A stretch of 5,898 nt of DNA from Candidatus Latescibacterota bacterium. GTDB taxonomy: Bacteria > Latescibacterota > 4484-107. A program made the translations under genes and the position numbers. The DNA lies in assembly GCA_030613045.1 (NCBI GenBank), contig JAUWMS010000191.1, forward strand, positions 1-5,898, given 5' to 3'. The notes below the pieces were generated by a model. The model saw only the letters and a program-made list of their open reading frames with translations. It did not search any database and was not told the origin of the DNA. This document shows positions 3,689 through 5,898 of the stretch, piece by piece. Numbering within the stretch: the first letter of the stretch is position 1; the number at the start of each line of letters is the position of its first letter.

Positions 3689-5898
3689 ATGGACGTGTCG
3701 AACACAAAGATTCCCGAAAGAAGGTCGTATAGTGCGATTCCCTTGGTGGCGGAGATGCCGAATCTTCTGGAGATGCAGTTGAAGTCCTATCGGGACTTTC
3801 TTCAGGAGGATGTGCCTCCGCAGAAGCGGAAAAGGAAGGGATTGCAAGCGGTCTTCGAGAGCATTTTTCCGATCCCGGATGTGCACAATCTCTATTCCCT
3901 GGAATTCGTCGGCTATTCGGTGGGCAAGCCCAAGTATGACATTGGGGAATGTCGGGAACGGGATATGACCTATCAAGCTCCGCTTCGAGCTACGTTGCAT
4001 TTGGTGGCCCGTGAGAAGGAGACCAAGGAGCCCACGGTAAAGGATGTGATCGAGCAGACGGTGTTTCTCGGGGAGATGCCTCTGATCACGAACAAGGGAA
4101 CCTTTGTCATCAACGGAGCGGACCGGGTGATCGTCAGTCAATTGCACCGCTCTCCGGGCGTGTTTTTCGACGAAACCGTTCATCCCAACGGAAAACGACT
4201 TTTCTCCGCGCGGATTATCGCGGATCGGGGCTCGTGGGTCGAGTTTTCTATGGATGTGAACGATGTGATGTACGTGCACATCGAGCGCAAGCGAAAACTT
4301 CCGGTCACGGTTCTGCTGAGAGCTTTGGGGTACGGGACAAATGAGGACGTCCTTCGTCTTTTCTATGATAACGAAGAATTGGAACTGGGGCCTGCTTTGA
4401 TCGGACGCATCAATGTGGAGCCGGTGGTCAATGAGACCGGCGAGATCCTGGTGGACGAGTTGGAGGTGATCGCCGAGGAACATCTCCTCGGATTGGAAGA
4501 AATGGGGATCGAACGTGTCCGCGTGCTGATGCTGGATGTGCAGGATGAGGGCGGTCGGGTGATCTGGAATACGCTCAAGCGCGATCCATCCAAGAGCGAA
4601 GAGGAAGCGCTGTACCGTATTTACAGCCTTTTACGTCCCGGAGACCCCCCTAATGTGGAAACGGCCCGGGGGCTTCTGGAGCGTCTGTTCTTCAATCCCA
4701 AGCGATATAGTCTGGGAGATGTGGGGCGCTACCGCATCAATCAGCGTTTACAAGTAACCGTTCCGCTCGAACAAACGACCTTGGATAAACAGGATTTCGT
4801 AGCGATCATTCGCTACCTCTTGGGGTTGCGGCAGGGTGAGGGCCATATAGACGATATTGATCATCTCGGCAATCGGCGAACCCGGACGGTAGGGGAGTTG
4901 TTGGCCAAGCAGTTTTCGGTGGGTTTGTCTCGGATGGCGCGCACGGTTCGGGAGCGGATGAGTCTCAGGGATACGGATGGGATGACGCCGCACGATTTGG
5001 TGAACGCTCGAACCGTATCCGCGGTGATTCATTCCTTTTTCGGGTCGTCCCAGTTGTCCCAGTTCATGGATCAAACCAATCCCTTGGCGGAGTTGACGCA
5101 CAAGCGCAGGCTCAGTGCACTGGGACCGGGAGGGTTGACCCGGGATCGGGCCGGTTTTGAGGTGCGGGATATTCATCATACGCACTACGGACGTATCTGT
5201 CCGATCGAGACGCCGGAGGGGCCCAACATCGGTTTGATTTCGTCCTTGAGTACGTATGCGCGGATCAACGATTTCGGTTTTATCGAGTCGCCGTACAGGA
5301 AGGTAAAAAAGGGACGAGTGACCGACGAGATCGTCTATCTGTCGGCGGATGCGGAGGATCAATATATCATTGCTCAGGCCAATGCGCCGCTGAACCCGGA
5401 TGGGTCCTTCCGACTCGACACGGTAAAGGCCCGCCGCAGAGGCGACTTTCCCATCGTTGCCCCCGAAGATATTGACTATATGGATGTGATCCCCGTACAG
5501 TTGGTGGGGGTGGCGTCTGCGCTCATTCCTTTTCTCTCGCATGACGACGCAGGCCGGGCATTGATGGGTTCGAACATGCAGCGTCAGGCGGTACCGCTTC
5601 TCAGAGCGCAAGCTCCTCTCGTTGGAACGGGGATCGAGCATAGAGTCGCCCTGGACTCCGGGGCGATGATTACGGCTCAGAAAGACGGGATAGTGGTTTA
5701 CGTATCCGCGGAACGGATCGTCGTCAAGCAGGAGCGATCCGATGAGGAATACGCCGTCTTGGGAGCGTCCGATCTCCGTACCTATTCCCTGACAAAATTC
5801 GTCCGCTCCAATGCCGGCACGTGCATCAATCAACAGCCGCGCGTGACCATGGGAGAGCACGTGCAAAAGGGGGATCTGTTGGCCGACGGCCCCGCCAC
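3689..5898 (+). CDS. rpoB: RNA polymerase beta subunit, N-terminal 736 residues (partial)
   Basis: RpoB is the second-largest core RNA polymerase subunit. The frame is open from ATG 3689 to the right edge, with AAGGAG four bases upstream of the start. Recognised blocks include PNLLEMQLKSYRDFLQ (24-39), the lobe and protrusion (FVINGADRVIVSQLHRSPGV) and LRPGDPPNVETA. The rifampicin region is at 453-478, GSSQLSQFMDQTNPL then THKRRLSALGPGG. CPIETPEGPNIGL (504-516) and GSNMQRQAVPLLRA follow. Numbering runs 55 behind E. coli, so D461, H471, S476 and L478 match E. coli D516, H526, S531 and L533, all in the drug-sensitive form. The lobe insertion (about 225-290) is shorter than in E. coli. The window cuts off at ADGPAT, before the catalytic lysines. 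rpoC would be expected downstream. Confidence 0.98.
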   Translation, partial: MDVSNTKIPERRSYSAIPLVAEMPNLLEMQLKSYRDFLQEDVPPQKRKRKGLQAVFESIFPIPDVHNLYSLEFVGYSVGKPKYDIGECRERDMTYQAPLRATLHLVAREKETKEPTVKDVIEQTVFLGEMPLITNKGTFVINGADRVIVSQLHRSPGVFFDETVHPNGKRLFSARIIADRGSWVEFSMDVNDVMYVHIERKRKLPVTVLLRALGYGTNEDVLRLFYDNEELELGPALIGRINVEPVVNETGEILVDELEVIAEEHLLGLEEMGIERVRVLMLDVQDEGGRVIWNTLKRDPSKSEEEALYRIYSLLRPGDPPNVETARGLLERLFFNPKRYSLGDVGRYRINQRLQVTVPLEQTTLDKQDFVAIIRYLLGLRQGEGHIDDIDHLGNRRTRTVGELLAKQFSVGLSRMARTVRERMSLRDTDGMTPHDLVNARTVSAVIHSFFGSSQLSQFMDQTNPLAELTHKRRLSALGPGGLTRDRAGFEVRDIHHTHYGRICPIETPEGPNIGLISSLSTYARINDFGFIESPYRKVKKGRVTDEIVYLSADAEDQYIIAQANAPLNPDGSFRLDTVKARRRGDFPIVAPEDIDYMDVIPVQLVGVASALIPFLSHDDAGRALMGSNMQRQAVPLLRAQAPLVGTGIEHRVALDSGAMITAQKDGIVVYVSAERIVVKQERSDEEYAVLGASDLRTYSLTKFVRSNAGTCINQQPRVTMGEHVQKGDLLADGPA

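Noticed and set aside
3674..4483. A 269-codon minus-strand open frame
   Set aside because: It is antisense to the rpoB N-terminus and unlike any family; a shadow frame.
5171..5200. His in place of Pro in the RpoB VRDxHPTHYGR segment as a resistance change
   Set aside because: This position (E. coli 552) varies naturally (Pro, Tyr and others); the resistance-linked proline in ETPEG is intact.
4748..5866. A 372-codon minus-strand open frame
   Set aside because: It is fully antisense to conserved rpoB sequence and has no recognisable domain; a shadow frame.

Overview
This window holds a compact bacterial transcription and translation operon region, entirely on the + strand. The order is tuf (3' end) - rpmG - tRNA-Trp(CCA) - secE - nusG - rplK - rplA - rplJ - rplL - rpoB (5' part, running off the right edge). 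Every gene was identified by reading its translation against family sequences known to me; no database search was possible.

Organism: the gene order is the widespread bacterial secE-nusG-rplKAJL-rpoBC block with tuf, rpmG and trnW upstream. A short one-membrane SecE, a four-cysteine L33, a CCA-encoding tRNA gene, a 162-residue L10 and an RpoB with a reduced lobe insertion point to a bacterium of moderate GC content (mid-50s percent by eye). I would guess a Gram-negative lineage outside Gammaproteobacteria, such as Nitrospirota, NC10 or Deltaproteobacteria-like groups, but this is weakly supported.

Layout: 1-141 is the EF-Tu C-terminus. 142-226 is a gap with small inverted repeats. 227-379 is rpmG (GTG start, too short for simple ORF calling). 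392-468 is tRNA-Trp. 506-694 is secE and 715-1257 nusG. 1284-1712 is rplK and 1749-2459 rplA. 2460-2583 is a probable L10-type mRNA leader before rplJ (2584-3072). 3073-3194 contains a strong 11-bp stem-loop before rplL (3195-3575). 3576-3688 contains a long imperfect inverted repeat of ATGANNA heptads with a GC-rich core, ending just before the rpoB ribosome binding site. 3689-5898 is the first 736 codons of rpoB.

How the genes work together: EF-Tu delivers aminoacyl-tRNA. L33, L11, L1, L10 and L7/L12 are large-subunit proteins, and L11-L10-L12 with L1 form the two mobile stalks around the factor-binding region. SecE is the translocon's essential small subunit. NusG and RpoB belong to the transcription apparatus. 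Close spacing and the lack of a recognisable intrinsic terminator suggest one or a few long transcripts, tuned at the rplA-rplJ, rplJ-rplL and rplL-rpoB gaps.

No novel system (defence, mobile element, CRISPR) is visible. The points that merit a second look are the heptad inverted repeat before rpoB, the divergent signature motifs of L1, a recurring Gly-to-Ser change at usually conserved positions in NusG, L11 and L1, and the structured gaps.
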